Positions 7,106 through 12,120 of a DNA stretch of 24,866 nt are shown in pieces (within the stretch, counting starts at the first letter, position 1; each line of letters opens with the position of its first letter). Origin of the DNA: a virus; the IMG/VR virus record IMGVR_UViG_3300032087_001058, positions 1 to 24,866 of that record. One strand, 5' to 3'. Made by a program: the position numbers and the translations under genes. Below the pieces are notes generated by a model. It made no database searches. It was given only the letters and a program-made list of their open reading frames with translations, and was not told the DNA's origin.

Positions 7106-7555
7106 TTACGCAGACTTTGCAAGCCGGTAGATTTTATTATAGCCGCCGCGATTGTTTCCAGTGTTGCGAGACTGGATATCATAACCCGCCCGTTTCAAGT
7201 GCTGCATGTAATCGTAAACGGTCTGTTTCTTCACATTGAGATGCCCGGCAAGAGTAGGAACCGCAATATAACCCTTTTCCAAATAGCCAAGCATTTGGCG
7301 GTGGGACCTAGTAAACGGTACAACCCCGCCCGCTGCCGGGTGACTGTTCCCCGCCAGCGATTCCCCGTGCATTCCCGTATTCATGCCGACTGCCTGAGTC
7401 TTGCCGAATTCCGCCACGGGGAAAGTGCCGTTGCGAATGGCCTTTTTGACCCGTGCGTGAATCTTTATGCGCTCGTCTGCCCGGATTGCGTTTTCAATGT
7501 CGTTGGTCAATTCAGTGAAACGTTTGATCAAGTGATCAGGTAGTGTCTTTTTCAT
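7106..7555 (-). CDS. Winged-helix DNA-binding protein, 149 aa
   Basis: Probable transcription or replication regulator. Residues about 85-145 form a winged helix: a helix (SHRQMLGYLEKGYIAV), the HTH proper (TLAGHLNVKKQTVYDYMQHL) and a wing (GYDIQSRNTGNNRGGYNKIY). The shape resembles HTH_11-type or phage pi-like wHTH domains. The N-terminal half (MKKTLPDHLIKRFTELTNDI onwards) is charged and helical and may dimerise. I start at ATG 7555, since the frame further up lies inside the DUF932-like gene; it overlaps that gene by 20 bases, suggesting coupling. The SD is weak (GAAAGAA). Its target sites are unknown. Confidence 0.75.
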   Translation of the reverse strand: MKKTLPDHLIKRFTELTNDIENAIRADERIKIHARVKKAIRNGTFPVAEFGKTQAVGMNTGMHGESLAGNSHPAAGGVVPFTRSHRQMLGYLEKGYIAVPTLAGHLNVKKQTVYDYMQHLKRAGYDIQSRNTGNNRGGYNKIYRLAKSA

Positions 7556-8681
7556 TGTCGTGTTCTTTCTGCCCAATGGGCGTTGCAACTAGCCAAAAAC
7601 GGCCAGAATAATCAGGACCAGTAAAACGATCCAAACAAGTTTGAAAGCTGAGGCTATTATATCGTGCATTCTTATGCCGCCACCCTTTCGAAAGATTGCC
7701 AAGCCGGTGAAGCCAAACAGACCGGACCATATCCATCCGCTGCCGTTGCACGTTGTGGGTTTTAGCAGTCTTTTTCTGGCCGACTAATTCAACCCCTTTT
7801 TCATTGGTCCACCCCTTGTCCGTATGGGTTGACCAATCGGTAAGGGCATTGTAACCGGCCCACATAGTGCTGCCCAGTTCCTCCCGTTCCTGCTGGAACC
7901 CATGCAAAAGCCGGTTGAGCAAAGTTTCGTTCACTTGCGAACCCTGCCCCGCTGCTGCTGCTTCGGTCTTTTTCTTGCAGATTGTACCGGCCAAAACATT
8001 GGCAAAATCATCCCGTGACATAGTTGAACCGGACCACAATTTCATCTGGTCCCTGTTGTTCTGCCAGACTTCCAGCCCCATTGTGGCCTTGTTGATGACT
8101 GCCTCCGGTGCCAGATTGCGGGTGTGTTTCCGCCGCTGGTGGTAAGCTTTTTCCCCGCCAAATACCAAAGTATTTCGGCACAGATCACGATATGCCCCGC
8201 TGAATATCTGGAAAGCCCAAGACATATCGACACTGTTGAAGATATCCATGCGGCATTGTACGCGGTCCCCTTTTTTGCCGACATCACTTGCGAGATCGTC
8301 AAACAATACGGTCCGGTGTGCTTTCAACCCGCCATCATACAGCCGATCAATGACCCGCACGTTATCGGTGGGCAGTTCGGAATCCCACAACATTTCAGCC
8401 TGTTTTGCAAACAAGAGATCGTGGGGGACCAGATTGTAAGATTTGCCGATTGGACGGGTGTCGAGTAGTTCCCCGCTGGCGGCATTGATTAGGGCGGAAT
8501 AGTTCGTTAGAGACTGGCAATCAATCAGTTCTGAACCATCCTCATTAGTGTGGCCGGTTGGGACCATCGCTTCTAGCGGAACCCGCCGGACCTTTCCCCG
8601 TTCGGCAAACAAGCTGCAATCATCCAGCCGTTCGTGGTGAAAAACATCGTTGATTTTTTGTGTTACAATATCAAGTGGCAT
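7536..8681 (-). CDS. DUF932-like phage/plasmid protein, 381 aa
   Basis: Resembles the DUF932 family found in phages and plasmids, whose role is unclear (often near replication or recombination genes). Typical stretches are LIDCQSLTNYSALINAASGE (52-71), LYDGGLKAHRTVLFDD (114-129), VDMSWAFQIFSGAYRDLCRN (151-170) and KHTRNLAPEAV (185-195). ATG 8681 has a strong SD (AAAGGGGG, 5-bp gap). Codons are GC-rich (8581-8640 is 36 of 60 G+C). The last 44 residues (338-381) look unlike the family, being rich in Trp, Arg and Asn. They are overlapped in another frame by a hydrophobic ORF (7589-7669), so either the tail is an overprinted extension or a frameshift lies near residue 325. First gene of a transcript with the winged-helix and 75-aa genes. 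Confidence 0.8.
   Translation of the reverse strand: MPLDIVTQKINDVFHHERLDDCSLFAERGKVRRVPLEAMVPTGHTNEDGSELIDCQSLTNYSALINAASGELLDTRPIGKSYNLVPHDLLFAKQAEMLWDSELPTDNVRVIDRLYDGGLKAHRTVLFDDLASDVGKKGDRVQCRMDIFNSVDMSWAFQIFSGAYRDLCRNTLVFGGEKAYHQRRKHTRNLAPEAVINKATMGLEVWQNNRDQMKLWSGSTMSRDDFANVLAGTICKKKTEAAAAGQGSQVNETLLNRLLHGFQQEREELGSTMWAGYNALTDWSTHTDKGWTNEKGVELVGQKKTAKTHNVQRQRMDMVRSVWLHRLGNLSKGWRHKNARYNSLSFQTCLDRFTGPDYSGRFWLVATPIGQKEHDNEKDTT
7589..7669 (-). CDS. Possible 26-aa single-pass membrane peptide overlapping the DUF932-like gene
   Basis: In a frame different from the 381-aa gene that contains it, ATG 7669 opens MHDIIASAFKLVWIVLLVLI and ends five residues later (LAVFG plus the shared I). That is an almost pure transmembrane helix after a short polar start. 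A GGTGG-like SD stands about 9-10 bases upstream. Such short hydrophobic peptides are common as phage membrane effectors or spanin or holin parts. The frame also continues upstream without a stop (FTGLAIFRKGGG), so it could instead be the true end of the DUF932-like protein after an indel. Confidence 0.35.
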   Translation of the reverse strand: MHDIIASAFKLVWIVLLVLIILAVFG

Positions 8682-8734
8682 GGCTGCCCCCTTTCGTTGG
8701 TTGTTGCGCTGCCGGACAACCCGACAACAAGTGA

Positions 8735-8763
8735 ATCATGGCACAGTATTTGCACAAGTTGAA
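8735..8763 (-). promoter_or_regulatory. Weak promoter candidate for the DUF932-like transcript
   Basis: In the 256-base gap 8682-8937, the minus strand has TTCAAC (8763-8758), 17 bases, then CATGAT (8740-8735), 54 bases before the ATG. Matches to consensus are only 3 and 4 of 6. The rest of the gap is a GC-rich tract (8802-8848) beside an A-rich run (8851-8861). I see no gene there; a 91-codon ATG frame crossing it has no coding feel. Confidence 0.3.
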
Positions 8764-8893
8764 CCCCTGAGCCAAAATTAATTGAAAAAGTTGACCGGCT
8801 GGCCCCGCGACTCGCCGCCGATCCGATCGCCCCGTCACCCCGCCCCCGAAAGAAACAAAAAAAGCGGAAACATCCAGACAATCCCCAATTAAG

Positions 8894-8941
8894 TTTGAAG
8901 CAATGAGCTGACAATATTTTGAAGCAATGCGCTGACATTAT
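8894..8941 (-). repeat. Two tandem 24-bp repeats containing GCTGACA
   Basis: Plus strand: units TTTGAAGCAATGNGCTGACA plus four A/T bases at 8894-8917 and 8918-8940, followed by a partial third (TTTGA, 8941-8945). Read on the minus strand, the second unit supplies the TAA stop of the 204-aa gene and an immediately overlapping ATG (TAATG). The GCTGACA core is the same as in the array at 9742-9934. Confidence 0.8.
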
Positions 8942-9552
8942 TTGATCCCGTACCGATCCCGCCACACTCGCCAAGTGATAGCCTGTAGTTGATACGGCAT
9001 GATGTTGATCTGTTGCGCGGCATCCTTGTACGCATCTTGCAGCCCGCGATACTCCCGAACACCTATATTGGTCCGATCATCGGTTAAGCCAATCCGCTCA
9101 TCATAGGCAATGTTTCGTGCGTGACCATCGATTGTCACGTTGAACTCGCCCATTATATCACAAAAGAAAGACGTGATCTTTTGTCCCTTGAGCATCCTTT
9201 TTGCACCGTCATAGTCCGGTTTAACCGCAAGAATGCCCCAAGCTTTCTTTTTCATAGCGTGGTAAGTTGACACTTTCACCGAATCAATACCATCGCCGCG
9301 AATAAACGCACCGATTAACGCATCAGCATTTTTGACATTACGCGCCCATTTATTATTTGGGGACAACGCAGAAACAACCGCAACAACGATATACACCGGC
9401 ACGTCATATTTTATGCCGATATCATACGCTGCATCGTAGGCGTTAGCATACCATGCCATGCCACCGGCTATCTGTTCCGGTGTGGCATCCAGATAGCAGT
9501 GGGTAATGTTGCTGATCATTTTGGGTTGAGATAGTTTGGTCGGGCGTTTCAT
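8938..9552 (-). CDS. Uncharacterised phage protein, 204 aa (helical, DNA-glycosylase-like feel)
   Basis: I recognise this as a widespread phage protein type without a known job. Conserved-looking blocks are VAVVSALSPNNKWARNVKNA (57-76), then KGQKITSFFCDIMGEFNVTI followed directly by DGHARNIAYDE, and PYQLQAITWRVWRDRYG at the end. A Leu-Ser-Pro turn, a Lys-Ile-Thr-x-Phe helix and a catalytic-style Asp (VTIDGHA) recall helix-hairpin-helix DNA glycosylases, but that likeness is my inference. ATG 9552 has SD AAAGGA. All residues look polar or helical; no signal peptide. The stop lies inside a 24-bp tandem repeat. A DNA-modifying or DNA-binding role is possible. Confidence 0.75.
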   Translation of the reverse strand: MKRPTKLSQPKMISNITHCYLDATPEQIAGGMAWYANAYDAAYDIGIKYDVPVYIVVAVVSALSPNNKWARNVKNADALIGAFIRGDGIDSVKVSTYHAMKKKAWGILAVKPDYDGAKRMLKGQKITSFFCDIMGEFNVTIDGHARNIAYDERIGLTDDRTNIGVREYRGLQDAYKDAAQQINIMPYQLQAITWRVWRDRYGIK

Positions 9553-9585
9553 GGTAGTTCCTTTCGCTTGTTGTGTAAAAACAGA

Positions 9586-9780
9586 CTAGGGATAATATCC
9601 GGTGTGGTCAAGCTGAATTATTCGCCCACCCGTTTTTTTAAGATAACACACGGAACACAGCACGGTCTGCTCAACGTGGATCGTGGCCGGTTCGCCGCAC
9701 CGCTCACAAGTTATGCCAGCGTCATCCTTTTGGGGATAGACGCTGACAATATTTTGGCTGACAATATTTGACGCTGACAT
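9586..9780 (-). CDS. Small zinc-ribbon protein, 64 aa
   Basis: Small protein with two CxxC knuckles (CERCG at 25-29 and CSVC at 42-45), which together should bind one zinc. It ends in a short basic/aromatic tail (QLDHTGYYP). ATG 9780 is itself part of a GCTGACA repeat, read on the minus strand as AATAATGTCAGC. The first 15 residues (MSASNIVSQNIVSVY) are simply the translation of three repeat copies, so the N-terminus may have been created by repeat spread. The SD is weak (CAGGT). Likely a nucleic-acid or protein-binding adaptor. Confidence 0.6.
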   Translation of the reverse strand: MSASNIVSQNIVSVYPQKDDAGITCERCGEPATIHVEQTVLCSVCYLKKTGGRIIQLDHTGYYP

Positions 9781-9934
9781 TATTTTACCTGACTAAAATC
9801 GGGGCAACCACAGGGTGCCATCCTTTACGGCTGACAAAAGGGCTGACAATTCTTTGCGTTCACGCTGACAATCTTTGCCGTGCCATTCTTTGTCACTGAC
9901 AATTTTGCGTAAACGGCTGACATTATTGCTGACA
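9742..9934 (-). repeat. Array of eight GCTGACA repeats, all in one orientation
   Basis: Exact GCTGACA on the plus strand begins at 9742, 9757, 9773, 9830, 9842, 9864, 9916 and 9928, with a variant ACTGACA at 9895. Most are followed by AT-rich sequence (ATATTT, TTATT or ATTCTTT). Two more are at 8907 and 8931. The array spans the start of the zinc-ribbon gene and most of the 64-aa gene, and it falls in all three codon frames of the latter. Spacing is irregular (12-52 bases). This looks like a DNA- or RNA-level motif: iteron, operator cluster or small mobile repeat. Confidence 0.85.
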
Positions 9935-9987
9935 TTATACAGGCGCGGGTCTACATCGTTGGTTGGGTATTCAATCGGTCGGTACAT
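9793..9987 (-). CDS. Hypothetical 64-aa protein rich in repeat-encoded residues
   Basis: Small charged, helical protein (MYRPIEYPTNDVDPRLYNVS at the start, ending VKDGTLWLPRF). ATG 9987 overlaps the HTH gene by 17 bases. The central 40 residues are built around GCTGACA repeats read as NVS, IVS, CQ and LSA according to frame. That argues the DNA motif, not the peptide, is under selection. The first 16 residues and the last 15 are repeat-free and could be the older protein. No domain is recognised. Confidence 0.5.
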   Translation of the reverse strand: MYRPIEYPTNDVDPRLYNVSNNVSRLRKIVSDKEWHGKDCQRERKELSALLSAVKDGTLWLPRF

Positions 9988-10219
9988 TTGTCATCCTTTT
10001 GGGTTCTAGCGTAAACCCTAACACATTGTAACACGCCTCAAGGTCGGTGATTCGCGGTACTGTTCGCGTCCGCCAATCTTTGAGGGTGTTTTTGTTTATG
10101 CCAGTACGCTCTGCCATGTCAAGCACTCCAATCCGCTGGTAACGCATCTCCTCAAAAAGAGTACGCACCCACGGATTGCAACGCTCCGGAATAGATACGG
10201 GTGTGTATCTCTCCCTCAT
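9971..10219 (-). CDS. XRE/Cro-type HTH regulator, 82 aa
   Basis: Small helix-turn-helix protein. Residues about 28-55 (QRIGVLDMAERTGINKNTLK, DWRTRT) form a classic XRE HTH: a first helix, a turn at TGIN and a recognition helix NTLKDWR. These are followed by VPRITDLEACYNVLGFTLE, like the later helices of Cro-type repressors. I start at ATG 10219, which overlaps the previous stop by one base (TGATG), rather than at the TTG one codon earlier. It lies directly upstream of the repeat-bearing genes on the same strand, so those repeats are possible binding sites; that link is a guess. Confidence 0.8.
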   Translation of the reverse strand: MRERYTPVSIPERCNPWVRTLFEEMRYQRIGVLDMAERTGINKNTLKDWRTRTVPRITDLEACYNVLGFTLEPKRMTNVPTD

Positions 10220-10389
10220 CAACTAATACCAAAGTTGAATTCAAACTGTTGGTCACCCAAGTCGAGTTCGGCCCGTGTCTTGTTGTATATCTCTATGCAA
10301 GACTCGCCGTGCTTTTCTGTCCACTCTTCACGGGTCATGTCCAATGCGTCTTCTTGCATTTCAATGTGCCAGTCGCTCATCTTACCCAT
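10219..10389 (-). CDS. Hypothetical 56-aa acidic protein
   Basis: Short acidic protein starting MGKMSDWHIEMQEDALDMTR and ending DLGDQQFEFNFGIS. I place the start at ATG 10389, with AGGA 8 bases upstream, rather than at further in-frame starts inside the previous gene. A second ATG three codons on is also possible. It overlaps the previous gene by 8 bases and the HTH gene by one. The sequence is helical and charged (EEWTEKHGESCIEIYNKTRA) with no known domain. It belongs to the run of tiny early-type genes at 9586-11973. Confidence 0.6.
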   Translation of the reverse strand: MGKMSDWHIEMQEDALDMTREEWTEKHGESCIEIYNKTRAELDLGDQQFEFNFGIS

Positions 10390-10558
10390 CGTTACTATCC
10401 TTAATTCTATCCCACTGTGAGTTAAGGTCTTGACGAAATGCAGGGTCAACATCGTAGAGCCACTCCAACAACCCAGCCACATATTCGGCTATACTTTCAT
10501 CGCCTTGATAGGCACTCAAATCGTCCTTCGCCACCTTTATAAAATCAATTTCATTCAT
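10382..10558 (-). CDS. Hypothetical 58-aa acidic protein
   Basis: Small acidic helical protein (MNEIDFIKVAKDDLSAYQGD at the start; WLYDVDPAFRQDLNSQWDRI later). ATG 10558 is chosen because GGAGGT lies 9 bases upstream and the preceding gene stops two bases before it. An alternative start at 10585 would sit inside that gene. No cysteines or membrane segment. Function unknown; size and acidity are typical of phage early proteins that act on host factors, which is only context. Confidence 0.65.
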   Translation of the reverse strand: MNEIDFIKVAKDDLSAYQGDESIAEYVAGLLEWLYDVDPAFRQDLNSQWDRIKDSNDG

Positions 10559-10560
10559 CG

Positions 10561-10734
10561 TCACTGTACCTCCACTGTTGTACACTCACACTCGTAGTTG
10601 TCGTTTATCATCAGACCATCGTCTAGTTCTTTGCAACACGCCTCCTCTACAGCACCATCTGCGTCTTCTGCGGTGACAAAAAACTCGTAGTCCTGTTTGA
10701 CTGTCAATACTACGCGATAGGTTCGGTCAATCAT
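10561..10734 (-). CDS. Hypothetical 57-aa acidic protein
   Basis: ATG 10734 overlaps the stop of the 95-aa gene by one base (TGATG), and its own TGA is two bases before the next ATG. So although it is only 57 residues, it fits the chain of coupled genes well. The sequence begins MIDRTYRVVLTVKQDYEFFV: alternating hydrophobic residues suggest a beta hairpin. An acidic helix follows (AEDADGAVEEACCKELDDG), then NDNYECECTTVEVQ. The layout of strand, strand, helix and final strand is that of small phage proteins with a dsRBD- or MTH538-like mini-fold, but I cannot assign a family. Confidence 0.65.
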   Translation of the reverse strand: MIDRTYRVVLTVKQDYEFFVTAEDADGAVEEACCKELDDGLMINDNYECECTTVEVQ

Positions 10735-11021
10735 CACCCATCCCCCCGCATATTAAACTGATAGCCAAACCTTTCCATAAGCACTTCAAGTTCCTGCAAT
10801 TCATAGGCTGATACATACTTGATGCCGCCGTTGTCTGGATAGAGGGCCACTTCCAGCACTTCCCTTAATTGCTTGTACAGCCCCCACGCAACTGCCAGTT
10901 GTTCCTCTGACAAATGAGACATAGCGTCTTGCCGTGCTGCTCTTTCCTTTGCACGTTCTTTTTCCCAGTGTGCTTCACGTTCTGCATAGGTCATGTCTTT
11001 TGTTTGTTTAGCTTTTGCCAT
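10734..11021 (-). CDS. Hypothetical 95-aa charged helical protein
   Basis: Starts at ATG 11021 (MAKAKQTKDMTYAEREAHWE), chosen for the SD AGGAAGGG about 9 bases upstream. The longer frame to 11132 has a hydrophobic, unlikely N-terminus. The first half is a highly charged helix, probably coiled coil (KERAKERAARQDAMSHLSEE). The second half is LAVAWGLYKQLREVLEVALY, then GIKYVSAYELQELEVLMERF. No motif is recognised. It is the first of a tight set of four coupled genes ending at the HTH regulator. Confidence 0.65.
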   Translation of the reverse strand: MAKAKQTKDMTYAEREAHWEKERAKERAARQDAMSHLSEEQLAVAWGLYKQLREVLEVALYPDNGGIKYVSAYELQELEVLMERFGYQFNMRGDG

Positions 11022-11080
11022 TTGTTTAACCCTTCCTGTTGGTTTCAATACATAAGCCATATCGGTAATCGGTGTGGGTG

Positions 11081-11260
11081 TCAACACAAAAAAGAACGGG
11101 GCCAAGAAATTAATCTCAGCCCCGCTCCCCACAACAACGAAAGGTAAAACACTAATCTAGCTGCTACTGATGCAGTACCTACACTAGAACCACCGACTTG
11201 TACATTTGCTTGAGGCAACGTATTCAGAGGCCGCGTGGGTGTTTTAGTATCCCCTACAAG
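11081..11260 (-). other. Open frame without a good start, possible gene fragment
   Basis: In the 232-base gap 11022-11253, the minus strand is open from 11260 to a TGA at 11081. The stretch reads TKTPTRPLNTLPQANVQVGG, then SSVGTASVAARL, then a hydrophobic VFYLSLLWGAGLRLI. Only a TTG (11218) could start it. The protein-like composition suggests a truncated gene or a small TM protein, but no SD is seen. CGGGGC and GCCCCG at 11097-11124 could also form a weak hairpin. Confidence 0.25.
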
Positions 11261-11511
11261 CTACCAACCTCGTAAGGAATGCCTAGTTTTACCAGCACAG
11301 GTCTGTACCTGTCAAGCCAATTTTTGCATTCTTGTTCACTTTTTCCGACAAAGACAGTGACAAGGCGTAGATAGTCCACACGTTGTTTGCGTTTGACAAG
11401 ATCGCGGCTTGTCTCTCCAATACGGACAGACGACACCGGAGCAACAACCTCCCACCGCCACCGGTTGACAATCTCTATCTCAAGAGGCTTGGTCTTCAGA
11501 TTATTTTTCAT
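11254..11511 (-). CDS. Hypothetical 85-aa basic protein
   Basis: Starts at ATG 11511 (MKNNLKTKPLEIEIVNRWRW) with AGGAG 6 bases upstream; a GTG one codon earlier is less likely. It overlaps the previous gene by 11 bases. A basic, mixed alpha/beta sequence: VVAPVSSVRIGETSRDLVKR, then VDYLRLVTVFVGKSEQECKN, then WLDRYRPVLVKLGIPYEVG. The C-terminal part reads like a small ferredoxin-like fold. No family is recognised. It belongs to the leftward early-gene block. Confidence 0.65.
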   Translation of the reverse strand: MKNNLKTKPLEIEIVNRWRWEVVAPVSSVRIGETSRDLVKRKQRVDYLRLVTVFVGKSEQECKNWLDRYRPVLVKLGIPYEVGSL

Positions 11512-11677
11512 CACGCACTCCTATGGGAAAACAAACCAGCTTTTCGTTTGGGGTGACAAAATCCATGTCGCGGATGGTCTTCTCGTAGTAGCACTCAGCC
11601 ATATGACTGTAGGTGTCTACAACTTCCACAGTTATCTCACCCTCACTGTTCATCAGAAATATCAGAATCCATTTCAT
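11501..11677 (-). CDS. Hypothetical 58-aa small protein with hydrophobic N-terminus
   Basis: ATG 11677 is preceded by GGAGG at 9 bases. The protein (MKWILIFLMNSEGEITVEVV, then DTYSHMAECYYEKTIRD, then NEKLVCFPIGVRDEK) has a short hydrophobic start and two Cys. The layout is hydrophobic strand, short acidic strand, helix with Cys and final strand with Cys. It is similar in style to the 66-aa product at 5923-6123, and both could be members of a loose family of small exported phage proteins. It overlaps its neighbours on both sides. Function unknown. Confidence 0.6.
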   Translation of the reverse strand: MKWILIFLMNSEGEITVEVVDTYSHMAECYYEKTIRDMDFVTPNEKLVCFPIGVRDEK

Positions 11678-11855
11678 CGTCAAGTGCCTCCAAGTAAATG
11701 TCGATAGCTTCCCTCATCAAATCAGACACAGCTAACTGTTCCCTTGATTTCTTTTGTAGACGTTCAGAGTGTTCAGCTAGTCTGTCATACTGTTTGACTG
11801 ACATTAACAGACTGTATGTTTTTGATGGTTCATCTATCTTCGCTGGTCTTGCCAT
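11643..11855 (-). CDS. Ribbon-helix-helix-like DNA-binding protein, 70 aa
   Basis: Probable CopG/Arc-type regulator. The N-terminal strand region (ARPAKIDEPSKTYSLLMSVK) is followed by QYDRLAEHSERLQKKSREQL and VSDLMREAIDIYLEALDDE. This matches the ribbon, helix A, turn, helix B order, with SVKQYDRL and SDLMREAI typical of such helices. The tail is acidic (EMDSDISDEQ). I start at ATG 11855 (SD AAGGA) rather than the GTG one codon up. It is second in the leftward block, right after the divergent control region, so it is a good candidate for an early repressor acting on sites at 11977-12058; that target is inferred. Confidence 0.65.
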   Translation of the reverse strand: MARPAKIDEPSKTYSLLMSVKQYDRLAEHSERLQKKSREQLAVSDLMREAIDIYLEALDDEMDSDISDEQ

Positions 11856-11973
11856 CACGTATGTCCTTTTTAGCTTGTTTGTCTTTTAGTTTGTTACGTT
11901 TGTCTGGTATTACTTGTTTACCAAACTTTGGTAACAGTTTAGCTATAGGGTTAATTTTATTAATCTTTTTCAT
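11830..11973 (-). CDS. Very basic 47-aa protein, first gene of the leftward early block
   Basis: ATG 11973 opens MKKINKINPIAKLLPKFGKQ and VIPDKRNKLKDKQAKKDIRD, ending GKTSEDR; about a third of the residues are Lys or Arg. Its stop overlaps the start of the ribbon-helix-helix gene by 26 bases. The SD (AGGGGA) falls within a palindrome, AGGGGAACCCCT, so translation may be controlled by RNA folding. The charge suggests nucleic-acid or membrane binding. It is too short for family assignment. Confidence 0.55.
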   Translation of the reverse strand: MKKINKINPIAKLLPKFGKQVIPDKRNKLKDKQAKKDIRDGKTSEDR

Positions 11974-11976
11974 AAC

Positions 11977-11994
11977 AGGGGTTCCCCTATAGGG
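11977..11994. promoter_or_regulatory. Overlapping palindromes at the ribosome-binding site of the 47-aa gene
   Basis: AGGGGTTCCCCT (11977-11988; 5-bp arms around TT) overlaps CCCTATAGGG (11985-11994; perfect 10-bp palindrome). They lie 4-21 bases upstream of the ATG at 11973, at the leftward edge of the divergent control region. They could be a repressor operator or, as RNA, hide the SD. Confidence 0.5.
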
Positions 11995-12019
11995 TGTTGT
12001 TCTTTGTGTGTAGCTGATT

Positions 12020-12081
12020 TGTCAACAGCCGTCAACAAGTTTTTTTTTGTTGTTGACAAGGTTTGCCATGTCGGTTAGTCC
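12020..12081 (+). promoter_or_regulatory. Divergent control region: GTCAACA boxes and rightward promoter
   Basis: GTCAACA occurs at 12021 and 12031 (10 bases, one helical turn, apart) and inverted as TGTTGAC at 12051-12057. GTCAACAA (12031-12038) and TTGTTGAC (12050-12057) form an exact 8-bp inverted repeat around a T-rich spacer. The inverted copy is also the -35 box TTGACA (12053-12058), preceded by nine T, as in the promoter at 6246-6274. The best -10 at 17 bases is TAGTCC (12076-12081), which is poor, so an activator may be needed. The replication operon starts at 12121. Confidence 0.5.
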
Positions 12082-12120
12082 TTGTGTCACTGTCTTTGAC
12101 AAACAAAGAGGAACACAACG

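Noticed and set aside
6836-7543. 235-aa plus-strand ORF
   Set aside because: Antisense to the 75-aa and winged-helix genes, both of which have better starts or domains; its composition looks like a reverse-frame shadow. It could only matter if the orphan promoter at 6293 is real.
8663-8974. 103-aa minus-strand ORF through the gap before the DUF932-like gene
   Set aside because: Its ATG in the tandem repeat is tempting (TAATG), but the rest reads as non-coding GC-rich DNA and ends inside the next gene.
9742-9934. CRISPR array
   Set aside because: The repeated word is only 7-13 bases, the spacing is irregular and it overlaps coding sequence; no cas genes are present. The Cas4-like protein at 17246 is a phage exonuclease.
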